From assembly GCA_031082005.1 (NCBI GenBank), contig JAVHLR010000001.1:749251-813250 (forward strand): a stretch of DNA of 64,000 bases, read 5' to 3'. The translations under genes and the position numbers were made by a program. Source of the stretch: Patescibacteria group bacterium (lineage in GTDB: Bacteria > Patescibacteriota > Patescibacteriia > 2-12-FULL-60-25). Below the pieces are notes generated by a model, which ran no database searches, was not told where the DNA came from, and saw nothing but the letters and a program-made list of their open reading frames with translations. Below are positions 33,090 through 40,440 of the stretch, piece by piece (position 1 is the stretch's first letter; the number at the start of each line of letters is the position of its first letter).

Positions 33090-35660
33090 TTACTTAAAAT
33101 ATCTCTGCAAGAATTGCCCCGTCGCACTTTTCTCGTTTTTCGCCAAATCTTCAGGCGTGCCTTCGGCAACAACTTTCCCGCCCTTGTCCCCTCCTTCAGG
33201 TCCGAGGTCAATGATCCAATCCGCATTTTTTATCACATCAAGGTTATGTTCAATCACCGCGACCGTATTTCCGCGCTGCACCAATTTTTGCAAAACTTCA
33301 AGCAACTTCCGCACATCCTCGAAATGCAGACCTGTCGTCGGTTCGTCCAAAAGATAAAAAGTATTTCCCGTGTCGCGACGCGCAAGTTCCGTCGCGAGCT
33401 TCACACGTTGCGCTTCGCCACCGGAAAGCGTGGTCGCGGCCTGTCCCAGTTCGATATAACCCAAACCGACTTCTTCCATGACCATCGTCTTGTCGTGGAT
33501 AGCGGGGATGTCGCGAAAAAAAACATTCGCCTCCTCGACGGTCATGGTCAAGACATCGGCGATCGACTTCCCGCGATATTTGACTTCGAGTGTCTCCCGA
33601 TCAAAACGTTTTCCTTTACATACATCGCACTTAACATACACAGTAGGCAAAAAATGCATCTCGATGGCAATCTGTCCGTGGCCTTCACAATGTTCACAAC
33701 GTCCGCCGGGTACGTTGAAGGAAAAACGCCCGAGTTTGTATCCGCGCATCCGGGCTTCGGCAGTCATCGAGAACAATTCGCGCACATGCGTCCAGATGCC
33801 GGTATAGGTCGCCGGGTTAGATCGCGGAGTGCGGCCGATCGGCGACTGATCGACATCGACGATCTTATCCGTCCATTCCAGACCGAGTACCGCCTCGTGT
33901 TTGCCCGGCTTCGCCATCGCGCCATGCAATTTCTGCGCCATGGCGCGATACAAGACATCGATCATGAGAGTCGATTTACCAGAACCTGACACTCCAGTGA
34001 CGCAGACGAATCGTTTTAAGGGGATCTTTACCGTCAGGTTCTTCAGGTTATTCTCCGCCGCTTTTCGTACCGTGATGAATTGCTTCGCTGCCGGTCGTGG
34101 TTTGGACAGCTGGATCTTCGCGTCGCCCCGTAAATAGGCGCAAGTCAGGCTATTCTTGTCTTTAAGGATTTCCGGCATAGATCCGGCTGCCACGACATTC
34201 CCGCCGTGCTTCCCCGCTCCAGGCCCGAAATCGACCAGATAATCCGCCGCCGCAATCGTATCCTCATCATGTTCTACGACGATGATCGTGTTGCCGGCGT
34301 CGCGCAGCTTCTCTAGCGTCTGGACCAGCTTGGCGTTATCGCGTTGGTGCAGACCGATGGTCGGTTCATCCAAGACATACAAGGCACCGACAAGACGCGA
34401 ACCGATCTGCGAAGCCAGACGAATACGCTGCGCCTCGCCTCCGGAAAGCGATCCGGCGATGCGGTTCAGGGTCAGATAATGCAATCCGACGTCGAGCATG
34501 AACTGCAATCGAGCCGTGATCTCTTTTATCAACGGCTCCGCTATGTCCGCTTCGACAGGATTCAAATCGAGCAATGACACGAATTCATACGCCTTATCGA
34601 TGGTCAACGACGTCAGATCCACGATGCTTTTCCTCTTGCCGTCGCCTTCGCCCTCCAAGCTCTCCAAAAAAACATTCAACGCTTCCGGTCGAAGACGCGC
34701 TCCGTTGCAGGCTGCACAGATCTCTTCCGAAAAAATATCCTTCGTCCCCAGACCATGGCACGCTTCGCACGCTCCGTAGGGCGAATTGAAGGAAAACAGG
34801 CGCGGTTCTATTTCCGGGAAAGCGAACTGATGCGTCGGGCATGAGAAGCGTGACGACATCAACAATTCCGAACCGTCGTCTAAGACGACTATTACGTTGT
34901 CGCTTCCCCGATCCAAGGCGACAGAAATCGATTCCGCCAAACGCGAACGCAAAGAATTATTCCCTTCGACTGGCCAGGCCAACGGCACGCGATCAGCCAC
35001 GAGTTCGATGGTGTGTTGCTTATACCGTGCCAACGGCACACGCCCGCGCAATGAATGCATCTTGCCGTCCAACCTGATCTCCATGAAACCCGCTTGGTAC
35101 AGATCCTGCAGCAGCTGATGGTATTCTCCCTTTCGTCCGCGCACGATCGGCGCCAAAACCACCAGCTCGTTAGCTGAATCTTTAGACTTCCGCTTCGCGA
35201 TCTCGGCCGGGTCAGAGTGCAACTCGACGGTCCTGCGCATTACGAGATCGACCATCTCATCCACCGTCATCTTGCGGATCGGCTCTCCGCCGATCGGACA
35301 GTACGGATGGCCAATGCGCGCGTACAGGACGCGCAAGTAATCATAGATTTCGGTGATCGTCGCGACTGTGGAACGCGGGTTCGCGCTGTGTGCCTTCTGG
35401 TCGATCGAAATCGCCGGACTCAAACCCTCGATCTCATCCACGTCTGGTTTGTCCATCTGACCCAAGAACTGCCTCGCATAAGCGGATAACGATTCCACAT
35501 AGCGGCGCTGCCCTTCGGCGAAGATGGTATCAAAAGCCAAGCTCGACTTTCCCGAGCCGGAAACACCGCTGAACACGATCATCTTTCCCCGCGGTAAATC
35601 AAGCGATACGTTCTTGAGATTATGTTCCCTCGCACCTCTGATGGTTATCTTGTCTTGCAT
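33090..35660 (-). CDS. uvrA: UvrA excinuclease ATPase
   Basis: An 856-residue UvrA, somewhat shorter than the usual ~940. It is the damage-sensing ABC-type ATPase of nucleotide-excision repair. It has two ATPase modules: Walker [13 protein letters not shown] near residue 32 with signature [12 protein letters not shown], and Walker [10 protein letters not shown] near 557 with signature [12 protein letters not shown]. The C-terminal-half zinc finger (CEHCEGHG...CDVCKGKRF) is present, as is the [10 protein letters not shown]...CAACNGARL module. The first, N-terminal zinc module is reduced to a few residues (HPYCPIGGE). uvrC lies about 5 kb away; uvrB is not in the window. Confidence 0.96.
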   Translation of the reverse strand: MQDKITIRGAREHNLKNVSLDLPRGKMIVFSGVSGSGKSSLAFDTIFAEGQRRYVESLSAYARQFLGQMDKPDVDEIEGLSPAISIDQKAHSANPRSTVATITEIYDYLRVLYARIGHPYCPIGGEPIRKMTVDEMVDLVMRRTVELHSDPAEIAKRKSKDSANELVVLAPIVRGRKGEYHQLLQDLYQAGFMEIRLDGKMHSLRGRVPLARYKQHTIELVADRVPLAWPVEGNNSLRSRLAESISVALDRGSDNVIVVLDDGSELLMSSRFSCPTHQFAFPEIEPRLFSFNSPYGACEACHGLGTKDIFSEEICAACNGARLRPEALNVFLESLEGEGDGKRKSIVDLTSLTIDKAYEFVSLLDLNPVEADIAEPLIKEITARLQFMLDVGLHYLTLNRIAGSLSGGEAQRIRLASQIGSRLVGALYVLDEPTIGLHQRDNAKLVQTLEKLRDAGNTIIVVEHDEDTIAAADYLVDFGPGAGKHGGNVVAAGSMPEILKDKNSLTCAYLRGDAKIQLSKPRPAAKQFITVRKAAENNLKNLTVKIPLKRFVCVTGVSGSGKSTLMIDVLYRAMAQKLHGAMAKPGKHEAVLGLEWTDKIVDVDQSPIGRTPRSNPATYTGIWTHVRELFSMTAEARMRGYKLGRFSFNVPGGRCEHCEGHGQIAIEMHFLPTVYVKCDVCKGKRFDRETLEVKYRGKSIADVLTMTVEEANVFFRDIPAIHDKTMVMEEVGLGYIELGQAATTLSGGEAQRVKLATELARRDTGNTFYLLDEPTTGLHFEDVRKLLEVLQKLVQRGNTVAVIEHNLDVIKNADWIIDLGPEGGDKGGKVVAEGTPEDLAKNEKSATGQFLQRYFK

Positions 35661-35737
35661 AAAGCAGAAATCGGCGTCTGAACGACGCTGTATATGGAGG
35701 GTATAAGCTCAATGGGGAAAAGTCAAAAACAAGGACT

Positions 35738-36190
35738 TTATTCAATCTCAAAATGATAACGCAATATCTTGCGATAGATGTGGCTACGGGAAATCACCCC
35801 GATGACCCTGCCCTCTTCCACCACCGGCAATCTGTTGATGTTCCTCGCCAACATCAGAGCCCCGGCACGCATCACAGGAGCTTCGGGATCTATCGTCAAA
35901 ACCTCTTTCGTCATGAACGATCTCACCGGATGGGAGCGTATCTCATCTATCTTGTTCTCGCGCTGCTCGTAATCCACGTACGATTCCGGATGTTCATAAT
36001 AGCTCTTGTAGTAGGGATACATGATGCGGAAAAGGTCTTTTTCCGAAACCGCACCGACCAGGTTGCCCTGTCCATCGACTACCGGCAAACCGCTGATATT
36101 CTTTGTGTACAAAATGCGAGCCACGTCCTCATATGAGGCGTCGACCGGTACTACTTCGAGCTGGGTTTCCATGATATCCCTGACTTTCAT
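35738..36190 (-). CDS. tandem CBS-domain protein
   Basis: A 150-residue protein made of two CBS motifs: VRDIMETQLEVVPVDASYED...LPVVDGQGNLVGAVSEKDL (written here with a gap) and the second with SFMTKEVLTIDPEAPVMRAG and RLPVVEEGRVIGVISR. A CBS pair usually binds adenine nucleotides and regulates a partner. No partner domain is fused. It stands alone, divergent from the RRM gene, and about 310 bp upstream hold only that gene's promoter and leader. Function beyond ligand sensing is unknown. Confidence 0.9.
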   Translation of the reverse strand: MKVRDIMETQLEVVPVDASYEDVARILYTKNISGLPVVDGQGNLVGAVSEKDLFRIMYPYYKSYYEHPESYVDYEQRENKIDEIRSHPVRSFMTKEVLTIDPEAPVMRAGALMLARNINRLPVVEEGRVIGVISRSHIYRKILRYHFEIE

Positions 36191-36366
36191 ATGTTTGTTG
36201 GTTAGGACTTACACGTCCGGTGCGCAAACCGCTTGTGTATCCAGACGCGGAAGTCCGGGGCCTTGCTATCAGGGATATCTGCATTCAGAATAGCCCTCCC
36301 CCCTGTTTTTGACAAATAAAAACCGGCGTTTTGCCAAGCAAACACTTGACATACTGCACCCACCCC

Positions 36367-36395
36367 TTGACTTTTACACCAAAAAATGCCATAAT
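36367..36395 (+). promoter_or_regulatory. promoter of the RRM gene
   Basis: TTGACT (36367-36372), 17-nt spacer, CATAAT (36390-36395). The predicted start near 36402 leaves a leader of about 98 nt, unusually long for this window. Confidence 0.75.
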
Positions 36396-36435
36396 GTCTC
36401 CGTAAGTTCTTATTTTCTTTACCTTGTCCGAGAAA

Positions 36436-36504
36436 GGCATGTGTGTAAGAAAAGGAGAAAAAGTCGACTTACAGTAATAAGTCCAAGTTCATCAAACACA
36501 TGCC
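36436..36504 (+). promoter_or_regulatory. nested leader hairpins sequestering the RRM start codon
   Basis: GGCATGTGT (36436-36444) is a perfect complement of ACACATGCC (36496-36504), which contains the start codon (36500-36502). Inside it GACTTA (36466-36471) pairs with TAAGTC (36478-36483). An AAGGAG lies in the loop at about 36452-36457. The structure could control translation by temperature or by protein binding; that role is inferred. Confidence 0.6.
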
Positions 36505-36811
36505 AAAGAAGTTATTCGTAGGCTCTTTGTCCTACGACACCGGAGAAGATTCGTTACGCGAACATTTCTCCCAGGCTGGCACCGTCGAAACGGCCACGGT
36601 CATCTATGACCGCGCCACCGGTCGCCATAAGGGTTTCGGCTTTGTTGAGATGTCCACCGAAGAAGAGGCGCAAAACGCCGTAAACACTTTGAACGGTTCG
36701 ACACTCGACGGCCGCGCTATCACTGTCAGTGAAGCACGCCCGATGCAGCCCCGCGAAGATCGCCCCCGCCAAGGTGGAGGCAATCAGCGCTACGGCGGCA
36801 GCCGCTACTAA
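36500..36811 (+). CDS. RRM-type RNA-binding protein
   Basis: A 103-residue glycine-tailed RNA-recognition-motif protein like the cyanobacterial Rbp family. RNP2 is LFVGSL (residues 5-10) and RNP1 is KGFGFVEM (44-51). The tail (PREDRPRQGGGNQRYGGSRY) is an RGG-like, disordered segment. It should bind single-stranded RNA; in cyanobacteria such proteins respond to cold. The start codon is held in a leader stem and has no adjacent Shine-Dalgarno, suggesting post-transcriptional control, perhaps autoregulation. A near-perfect terminator follows. Confidence 0.93.
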   Translation: MPKKLFVGSLSYDTGEDSLREHFSQAGTVETATVIYDRATGRHKGFGFVEMSTEEEAQNAVNTLNGSTLDGRAITVSEARPMQPREDRPRQGGGNQRYGGSRY

Positions 36812-36822
36812 GTAGCAATTTA

Positions 36823-36853
36823 AACACACCCCGGTTCGCCGGGGTGTGTTTTG
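36823..36853 (+). terminator. intrinsic terminator with UUCG loop
   Basis: AACACACCCCGG (36823-36834), loop TTCG, CCGGGGTGTGTT (36839-36850), then TTG. It serves the RRM gene and, on the other strand, may also act for the convergent methyltransferase gene. Confidence 0.88.
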
Positions 36854-37522
36854 TTAATACGCGAATTCCATCACGTAAAAAATATACTTACCGCTGCGCG
36901 ACGGTCTCTGTGTCTTATTCATCAAAACAAACCCGTTCTGCTCCGCCAGTTTCAGCGGTAATCCGACGTCGATATCACCGAAATTCGCCCAGCCGAAATA
37001 CACGCGTCCGTTCGGCAGCAGATGCGCGGCCGCGCCATGAAAAAATTCTTTCTTCAATCCATCTTCCGGGTCCCAGAACATCCGCTCGATCGGGTCTGAC
37101 GTCGGCAGATTGTTATACGGCGGGTTGCACAAAAGCACATTGAATTTCTCGTCCACACCGGCGAATCCGTCGCCCCAGACAAAAGAAACGTTTTCTGTGC
37201 CTAACCGATCCGCGTTAAATATCGCGTTTTCCACAGCTAAAGGATTGATATCAGTCGCGACGCCACGCAAACACTTTTTCGCCAGCAACAGACTGATTGC
37301 ACCGGAACCGCAACCGACTTCGAGAAAAGTATCGTCTGAACCCAGCCGGACTGTCTGCGCCATCAATTCCGTATCGACGCTTGTATCATAGACACCCCTC
37401 TCGACGACGAAATCAACGTCACAGACCTTCACCGCGACAGGCGCAGCAGTCTTGCGCTCTTGTAGTCGTTTTTGTTGTGAATCTTTGGCGGAATGCGAGC
37501 TAGCTGACAAATCGACGTGCAT
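36854..37522 (-). CDS. class I SAM-dependent methyltransferase (HemK/PrmC-like)
   Basis: A 222-residue methyltransferase. SAM motif I is FLEVGCGSGAISLLLAKK, motif II VATDINPLAVENA, and the catalytic NPPY (LLCNPPYNN) is typical of enzymes acting on amide or exocyclic nitrogen, such as the release-factor glutamine methylase PrmC or rRNA base methylases. It lacks the helical N-domain of true PrmC, so the substrate is uncertain. The open frame extends to 37729, but that extension runs antisense through tRNA-Ser; the ATG at 37522 gives a complete domain. Confidence 0.85.
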   Translation of the reverse strand: MHVDLSASSHSAKDSQQKRLQERKTAAPVAVKVCDVDFVVERGVYDTSVDTELMAQTVRLGSDDTFLEVGCGSGAISLLLAKKCLRGVATDINPLAVENAIFNADRLGTENVSFVWGDGFAGVDEKFNVLLCNPPYNNLPTSDPIERMFWDPEDGLKKEFFHGAAAHLLPNGRVYFGWANFGDIDVGLPLKLAEQNGFVLMNKTQRPSRSGKYIFYVMEFAY

Positions 37523-37576
37523 AATCAGCCAAAGCTTAGCACAAAATCGAGCGGCCGCAAGGCAAAAGTCCCCCAC

Positions 37577-37605
37577 TTGATATATATCCCCGACTCGTCT
37601 AATAT
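37577..37605 (+). promoter_or_regulatory. promoter of tRNA-Ser
   Basis: TTGATA (37577-37582), 17-nt spacer, TAATAT (37600-37605). The start would be near 37612, 20 nt upstream of the mature tRNA end. Confidence 0.72.
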
Positions 37606-37631
37606 CCAGGCACAATTCAAGAGGAAACCAC

Positions 37632-37719
37632 GGAGAGGTCGCATAGTGGTCGAGTGCACTTGCTTGGAAAGCAAGCATACCGCAAGGTATCGAGGGTTCG
37701 AATCCCTCCCTCTCCGCCA
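37632..37719 (+). tRNA. tRNA-Ser(GGA)
   Basis: An 88-nt gene including an encoded CCA end. Acceptor stem GGAGAGG (37632-37638) with CCTCTCC (37709-37715), discriminator G, then CCA. The anticodon arm is CTTGC-TTGGAAA-GCAAG with anticodon GGA. It has a long class II variable arm (ACCGCAAGGT) and a T-arm GAGGGTTCGAATCCCTC. It reads UCC and UCU codons. The accessory region starts just downstream, so it is a possible integration landmark. Confidence 0.95.
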
Positions 37720-37721
37720 TG

Positions 37722-37755
37722 AAAAACACCCACTACTTGCAGTGGGTGTTTTTAT
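37722..37755 (+). terminator. intrinsic terminator after tRNA-Ser
   Basis: AAAAACACCCACT (37722-37734) pairs with AGTGGGTGTTTTT (37741-37753), running into more A/T. Strong stem with U-tract, 2 bp past the tRNA. Confidence 0.88.
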
Positions 37756-37782
37756 CTGTATATAAGTTACTTGCATAAATTT

Positions 37783-39075
37783 ATGGATGAAGACGAATAT
37801 AAGAATCATCACTATGTACCCCAATGGTATCAAAAAAAATTCATGTTACCCGGTGAGTCAAACCTTTTTTATCATGACATGAGGCCAGAATCTTTTACTG
37901 ACCCTAGAGGCGTTAGTCATGCTAAAAAATCACTTTGGAGACAGGGTAGCAAAAAGTGTTTCGTTGAAGAAAATTTATACACGACGAAATTGCCGAATAT
38001 CCAAGCAAAAGATATTGAAAAATACTTTTTTGGTCAGATAGATGCAAAAGGCAAACCAGCTGTAGAATACTTTGAAAAATTTGATTACCCATCAAAAAAC
38101 TGGAATGGATTCCTTGAGGACATCATGACTTACATGAGCACCCAAAAATTACGAACACCTAAAGGTCTTTCTTTTTTGAGCAAAAAGTTATCGAGTACAA
38201 ATAAAAATACTATCCTTGGTGCAATGGTCAAGCTTGGAAGAATACATGCGGCAATTTGGGTGGAGAGCGTCTGGTTAATTGCGGATGCATCTCAGTCGAA
38301 TACGAAATTCATTATTTCTGATCATCCAGTAACAGTATACAATCGAGAATGCGGCCCTCGTTCTTACCTATGCAGAGAGTCTAATGATCCAGACATATGG
38401 CTTCAAGGAACTCATACAATTTTCCCACTTTCTCTAGAGAAGGCACTTATTCTTACTAACTTGTCGTGGGTAAGAGATCCGTATCAATCAGCAACTGGTT
38501 TACGACCAAATCCTGATCCCTTTAGAGGCGCGGTCTTTAAATTTACAGATATTCAAGTACGACGATACTTAAGCGAGCAAGAGGTACGTGAAATAAACTT
38601 TATTATAAAAAGTAGAGCAAAGCGTTATATTGCAGCAGCAAAACAAGAGTGGCTTTATCCAGAAAAATTTGTTTCTAAGTCAGATTGGAATACTTACGGC
38701 CATGGTTACTTATTAATGCCAGACCCGAGAGCTATCCATTGGGGAGGAACGGTGATGTGGGGCGGTGGACCTGGGGGTTCAGGAGCTGTGGATGAATATG
38801 GAAGGCTTCCAGGCGATCCAGATTTTGAAGCAGAACCAACTAAAGAAAGAGAGTACAAAACCCTCCCCTGGTTTCAGGGAGAGTTTGCTGAGTTATTCGG
38901 TCCATACCGTCGTGGACGGTGTATGCAAACATTCGAGATTGAAGAGGAGCGTGATAGTGATGATTTTCATCGGTACCATTTAAGCTTGCGAAAAAAGAAA
39001 TATAGAGCCAGAAAGAAATACCAACACCTCGGCTCCGACCCACTCGCCTCAAAATCTTTCAAGGATAATTCTTGA
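37783..39075 (+). CDS. DUF4238 protein
   Basis: A 430-residue protein of the DUF4238 family, recognised by the N-terminal NHHYVPQWYQKKF, the central FIISDHPVTVYN and TIFPLSLEKALILT. The His/Asp-rich pattern suggests a hydrolase-like or nuclease-like core, but the biochemical role is unknown. Members occur in variable, often mobile or defence-associated regions. A Gly-rich loop (GGTVMWGGGPGGSG) and a charged Lys/Arg tail end the protein. Base composition is clearly AT-richer than the flanking housekeeping genes, and the gene follows a tRNA, both consistent with acquisition. The ATG at 37783 is preferred over a TTG 12 bp upstream. Confidence 0.8.
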   Translation: MDEDEYKNHHYVPQWYQKKFMLPGESNLFYHDMRPESFTDPRGVSHAKKSLWRQGSKKCFVEENLYTTKLPNIQAKDIEKYFFGQIDAKGKPAVEYFEKFDYPSKNWNGFLEDIMTYMSTQKLRTPKGLSFLSKKLSSTNKNTILGAMVKLGRIHAAIWVESVWLIADASQSNTKFIISDHPVTVYNRECGPRSYLCRESNDPDIWLQGTHTIFPLSLEKALILTNLSWVRDPYQSATGLRPNPDPFRGAVFKFTDIQVRRYLSEQEVREINFIIKSRAKRYIAAAKQEWLYPEKFVSKSDWNTYGHGYLLMPDPRAIHWGGTVMWGGGPGGSGAVDEYGRLPGDPDFEAEPTKEREYKTLPWFQGEFAELFGPYRRGRCMQTFEIEEERDSDDFHRYHLSLRKKKYRARKKYQHLGSDPLASKSFKDNS

Positions 39076-39129
39076 ATTATCCCGAAAGCCGCTCTGATTT
39101 AGGCACTTAACTCACCGACGACGCCATAA

Positions 39130-39203
39130 CAAAATCCGCCTCAAGGGCGGATTTTGGTTTATGATTCGATTCTTTATTTCAACGCTGCATCGATCATGGT
39201 CTT
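39130..39203 (-). repeat. direct repeat: copy of the dsbA 3' end and terminator (left)
   Basis: It repeats 48604-48678. It contains the hairpin CAAAATCCGCC/GGCGGATTTTG (39130-39156) and, on the minus strand, ten codons ending KTMIDAALK-stop (39174-39203) identical in protein to the end of DsbA but with about four synonymous differences. It ends abruptly at 39203. The hairpin may also terminate the adjacent genes. Confidence 0.85.
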
Positions 39204-39442
39204 TCTTCGTTGTTGGGCGGCCTCACCATATCTTTGAATCGTACATCTGAGGCTCCAAATTTAGAAAAATTCTTCCGAGCTTGGTTAAGGCTGACTTTAT
39301 TAGCCCCCCCCTCAAAATCTGTATCTTCGTACTGCACGTTATCGTCCTCCCAGTTACAAACTGGACAAATGTCATATGTTCCCGGCGGTTGCTCACTTAA
39401 GGTGAGAAAACCGCAACAAGGACAAGGGTATTTTGTTTCCAT
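39194..39442 (-). CDS. CPCC-type cysteine-rich protein, putative immunity protein
   Basis: An 82-residue protein with the Cys-rich CPCC domain: PCPCCGFLTLSEQPPGTYDICPVCNWEDD, here to be read as two pairs, C-x-C-C and C-x2-C, that can bind zinc. Members of this family are often encoded next to polymorphic toxins. Its start is 10 bp after the stop of the orphan RHS tip, the usual place of the cognate immunity gene. Its last residues (EERP) and stop codon come from the dsbA-derived repeat read in another frame, so the gene may have been truncated by the recombination at 39203. Immunity function is inferred from context. Confidence 0.75.
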   Translation of the reverse strand: METKYPCPCCGFLTLSEQPPGTYDICPVCNWEDDNVQYEDTDFEGGANKVSLNQARKNFSKFGASDVRFKDMVRPPNNEERP

Positions 39443-39452
39443 ACTGAGAATC

Positions 39453-40202
39453 TTATTTAGTTATATTATCCCAATAGTTTTGGCCATCTAAAGGGCGGAA
39501 AAATATCCTGATAATTCCATTCTGTGTTTTCACGCCGAATTCGTTCGTCTTGGAATTATACCTCAATAAATCGCCATTTTGGCGCTGGAACGATTGCACG
39601 CCGTTTTCGGGATTATCACCCAGCAGATTTTGAGCTTTTTGCAGATATTGAGACATGCCAAAATCTCCAGACCACTCCGCTGAATGCTTATCGTAGTGTT
39701 TGCCCAAGCTACCTGGTCTGAAGTTGAGGGTTGATTTAGATTGGCGCTGTACACCCTGTGACTTCGGTACACTCGATGCATCGCCCAACGAGGCATTTGC
39801 GGATAGAATTCCATAAGCGGTCAAAGCAGTTCCACCATATACCGACATTGCTCCACCAATCAAGATATCTCCACTGGACCTGTCACCTTGTGCATAGGAA
39901 TAAGCAGCCGTACCGACGAGAGGGGTTGCTATTGCCGTCGCTGCCGCTGCCGTCCAAGTGATAACCGGCGGAACCCAAACTGGAGCAGTTGCTACAGCAT
40001 AAGCACAAACTCCGAGCAGAGGACCAATGCACTTACCACTGGGATCGCTATTTGCTATCGGATTTCCTTGGGCATAGGAGTAGCTGTTCAGGCTCTGTGG
40101 ATTCTCCAGATTCTGATCCTTTGGATTACCCAGGAATACCGGATCCTGTGAAAGGAACTGGCCAGTTGCGCCATTGTAATACCTGGCGTTCAGATAACTC
40201 AA
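39453..40202 (-). pseudogene. orphan RHS C-terminal tip with toxin domain
   Basis: A 249-codon fragment that starts inside the RHS core (LSYLNARYYNGATGQFLSQDPV; 22 residues read in two parts LSYLNARYY and NGATGQFLSQDPV). It goes through NSYSYAQGNPIANSDPSG and a hydrophobic pre-toxin segment to a C-terminal domain: GKHYDKHSAEWSG, YLQKAQNLLG, LLRYNSKTNEFGVKTQNG and IRIFFRP. The His/Lys-Arg-Phe pattern recalls BECR-fold RNase toxins such as CdiA-CT types. The frame has no ATG (only a TTG) and is closed by an upstream stop, so it is a displaced tip and not a full gene, as seen beside many RHS and CDI genes. It can be re-joined to the RHS frame by recombination in the shared core. Confidence 0.8.
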
Positions 40203-40256
40203 GGAGGAGGCGCTGTCCTCAGTAGTTTAACCGGGAGCTGACGCGGAATTAGCAAA

Positions 40257-40433
40257 CTAAACTGTAGGAGTTCCTTTCGTTTGATCCAACAAATCTTGCA
40301 CTTTCTTCATAAGTTTCAGTGCATCCTCCGGACTTCCACCCAATCTTGTTTGATACTCTTGCTTGTCTATCGCTTCAAGAGATTCATTTATAGCGTTGTT
40401 TATTATGACTAACTCTTCGAAAGTAAATTGCAT
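40257..40433 (-). CDS. 58-residue putative immunity protein of the RHS toxin
   Basis: A short open frame (ATG at 40433, TAG at 40257-40259) starting 8 bp after the RHS stop. The product begins MQFTFEELVIINNAINESL and continues with a second helix rich in Lys, Asp and Leu (DALKLMKKVQDLLDQTK), an all-helical small acidic protein. No family is recognised. Its position, size and direct coupling to the toxin end are those of RHS/CDI immunity genes; the role is inferred from that. The 54 bp between it and the orphan tip hold nothing else. Confidence 0.68.
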   Translation of the reverse strand: MQFTFEELVIINNAINESLEAIDKQEYQTRLGGSPEDALKLMKKVQDLLDQTKGTPTV

Positions 40434-40440
40434 ATAAATA

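Noticed and set aside
37523..37729. N-terminal extension of the methyltransferase reading frame
   Set aside because: It runs antisense through tRNA-Ser and reads EGFEPSIPCG...LDHYAT, the well-known false translation of tRNA-Ser genes. The domain starts at 37522.
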